Shown piece by piece: positions 62,990 to 64,000 of a stretch of DNA of 64,000 bases (positions are counted from its first letter, which is position 1; every line of letters begins with the position of its first letter). A program made the translations under genes and the position numbers. The notes below the pieces were generated by a model. It did not search any database. It was not told the DNA's origin and was given only the letters and a program-made list of their open reading frames with translations. Origin of the DNA: Gammaproteobacteria bacterium (lineage in GTDB: Bacteria > Pseudomonadota > Gammaproteobacteria > HK1); the NCBI GenBank assembly GCA_021773795.1, contig JAJFJT010000003.1:124001-188000 (forward strand), written 5' to 3'.

Positions 62990-64000
62990 ATGTGTAATTT
63001 ATTCCGGGAATATCGTCTGATGCGCTTATTGCGCTGGATTTTCGTCAGCTTTCCTCTACTTCTAGTCTTGATAGCGACCCTGTTTTGGGGGCTGCTCCAT
63101 TCCATAGACCGCAAGGTATACCAACAGGCCCTTGAAATGCAGATTTCAAGGTTAACCGGAAGGGTGTTTCGAATTAAGGGAGCACTGAATATAGAGCTAT
63201 TACCCCGGCCGGCACTGGTGGCCGGTGGTGTGAATCTGGCCAATGCCTCATGGGGTAGTCGGAAACAGATGTTGAAATTGGGCCATCTGCGCATGGAGCT
63301 CGCGCTACGTCCGTTATTGGATGGGCGCATTTCTATCACCCGAGTTGCCGTCTCGGAACTGGATTTATTATTAGAAAAAAGCCCCGAGGGTTTGCCTAAC
63401 TGGCATTTCAACAGTGAGCAGACCGGTAGAGGACAGCAGTTGCTTGGAGATGGCTTTTCCCTGTGGGATATCCGGCAGGTACTTGCCCACAAGGCAAAAC
63501 TAACCATCAAATCAGGAAATGCTCGTGAGCCCGTATATGTCCGGTCAGAGGCATTACAACTTCAGGCGTTGAATCGCACGAGTCCATTGAACATCAATTT
63601 GAAAGGCGAGGCTTTGGGACGAAGTTTCATCTTCTCCGGGGCCATGGAAAATATGTCGCGGCTGCTTGCCAATGAGGCGGTGACTTTTCGAGGCAAGTTC
63701 ATCCATCAGAACTCGGAATTAAATCTTCAGGGGCATTGGGAACGGCCTCTTGATATGGAAAACCCACGCCTGACGCTGGCGGGTGGGGGGCCAGAGCTCG
63801 CAGAAATCATTCCGGATTTGCCAGCCTACATTGCTTCTCTTCCATATCAGTTTGGATTTTCGGCGAGAGCGGATGATTCACGATGGATATTGGATGGAAT
63901 TCGCCTGAGGGTTGGAAAAAACAGCGTGTCTGGCAACCTGACTATCAATCCAGCTAAGGCGCAAGGCCAGTTGGAGGCCTTAACTATGGCTGTGGAGGGC
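62990..64000 (+). CDS. AsmA-family protein, partial (C-terminus outside window)
   Basis: Open frame of 337 codons to the right edge. One N-terminal membrane helix (WIFVSFPLLLVLIATLFWGLL), then the AsmA pattern RLTGRVFRIKGALNIELLPRPALVAGGVNLANASWGS and LRMELALRPLLDGRISITRVAVSELDLLLEKS. AsmA-like proteins are periplasm-spanning bridges thought to move phospholipids to the outer membrane. ATG 63020 is an alternative start that keeps the anchor. Confidence 0.88.
   Translation, partial: MCNLFREYRLMRLLRWIFVSFPLLLVLIATLFWGLLHSIDRKVYQQALEMQISRLTGRVFRIKGALNIELLPRPALVAGGVNLANASWGSRKQMLKLGHLRMELALRPLLDGRISITRVAVSELDLLLEKSPEGLPNWHFNSEQTGRGQQLLGDGFSLWDIRQVLAHKAKLTIKSGNAREPVYVRSEALQLQALNRTSPLNINLKGEALGRSFIFSGAMENMSRLLANEAVTFRGKFIHQNSELNLQGHWERPLDMENPRLTLAGGGPELAEIIPDLPAYIASLPYQFGFSARADDSRWILDGIRLRVGKNSVSGNLTINPAKAQGQLEALTMAVEG

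Noticed and set aside
62959-63510. 183-aa minus-strand frame
   Set aside because: It lies antisense to the clear AsmA-family gene and has no protein-like features.

Overview
The window looks like a chromosomal segment of a free-living, respiratory gammaproteobacterium, probably related to the Chromatiales or sulfur-oxidising lineages. This rests on gene content and order: ffs-dnaX-ybaB-recR, ccmABCDE, a sucAB-lpdA / gltA-mdh TCA cluster, dusA, xni and miaE. The genus cannot be fixed from this sequence alone. GC content is moderate and coding density is high.

Layout. 1-3.7 kb: the start of a secreted protein gene (resembling PEP-CTERM cargo), a broken nhaD antiporter gene, a histone-deacetylase-like gene and a small orphan gene. 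The first and last of these share an unusual regulatory layout of paired upstream 15-mers plus a sigma-54 promoter. 3.7-7.2 kb: an MlaC-like protein, nadA and a GAF-AAA-Fis sigma-54 activator. 7.3-19.6 kb: a respiratory formate dehydrogenase locus (TorD-type chaperone, small Tat peptide, fdhA with catalytic Cys, fdhB, fdhC). It is followed by a divergent accessory block (DUF3305, DUF3306, an unlisted 40-aa membrane peptide, a large 4Fe-4S protein) and a translationally coupled tungstate importer operon (DUF2478-tupB-tupC-tupA), so metal uptake sits beside its likely consumer. 19.8-29.1 kb: housekeeping genes (miaE, a glycosyltransferase, an FAH-family hydrolase, ispG, HD-GYP, dusA, xni, slipin-NfeD). 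29.2-43.1 kb: acnA, a radical SAM protein, lpdA-sucB-sucA, and divergent gltA-mdh, followed by an SGNH lipoprotein and tRNA-Ser(GGA).

43.6-52.6 kb is the most accessory-looking region. A TetR-type regulator sits next to a GFA-family protein and an orphan Rieske oxygenase. Beyond an IS481 remnant lies an arsenite oxidase operon (aioB-aioA) that continues, with 4-bp overlaps, into an exported pentapeptide-repeat protein and an aquaglyceroporin. Near-identical promoter/operator modules precede the GFA gene and aioB: a 20-bp palindrome fills the spacer between -35 TTGACT and -10 TAnTCT. This suggests one regulon under the TetR protein. I consider this the best candidate for an undescribed system here.

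53.2-64 kb: SRP RNA, dnaX-ybaB-recR, ccmABCDE, an FHA-domain protein, glutathione reductase, a stand-alone cNMP-binding protein, a small exported protein and the start of an AsmA-family gene that runs off the right edge. At least two families of MITE-like elements with terminal inverted repeats are dispersed through the window: three copies of one near 13.7, 56.1 and 62.5 kb, and one copy of another at 21.8 kb.
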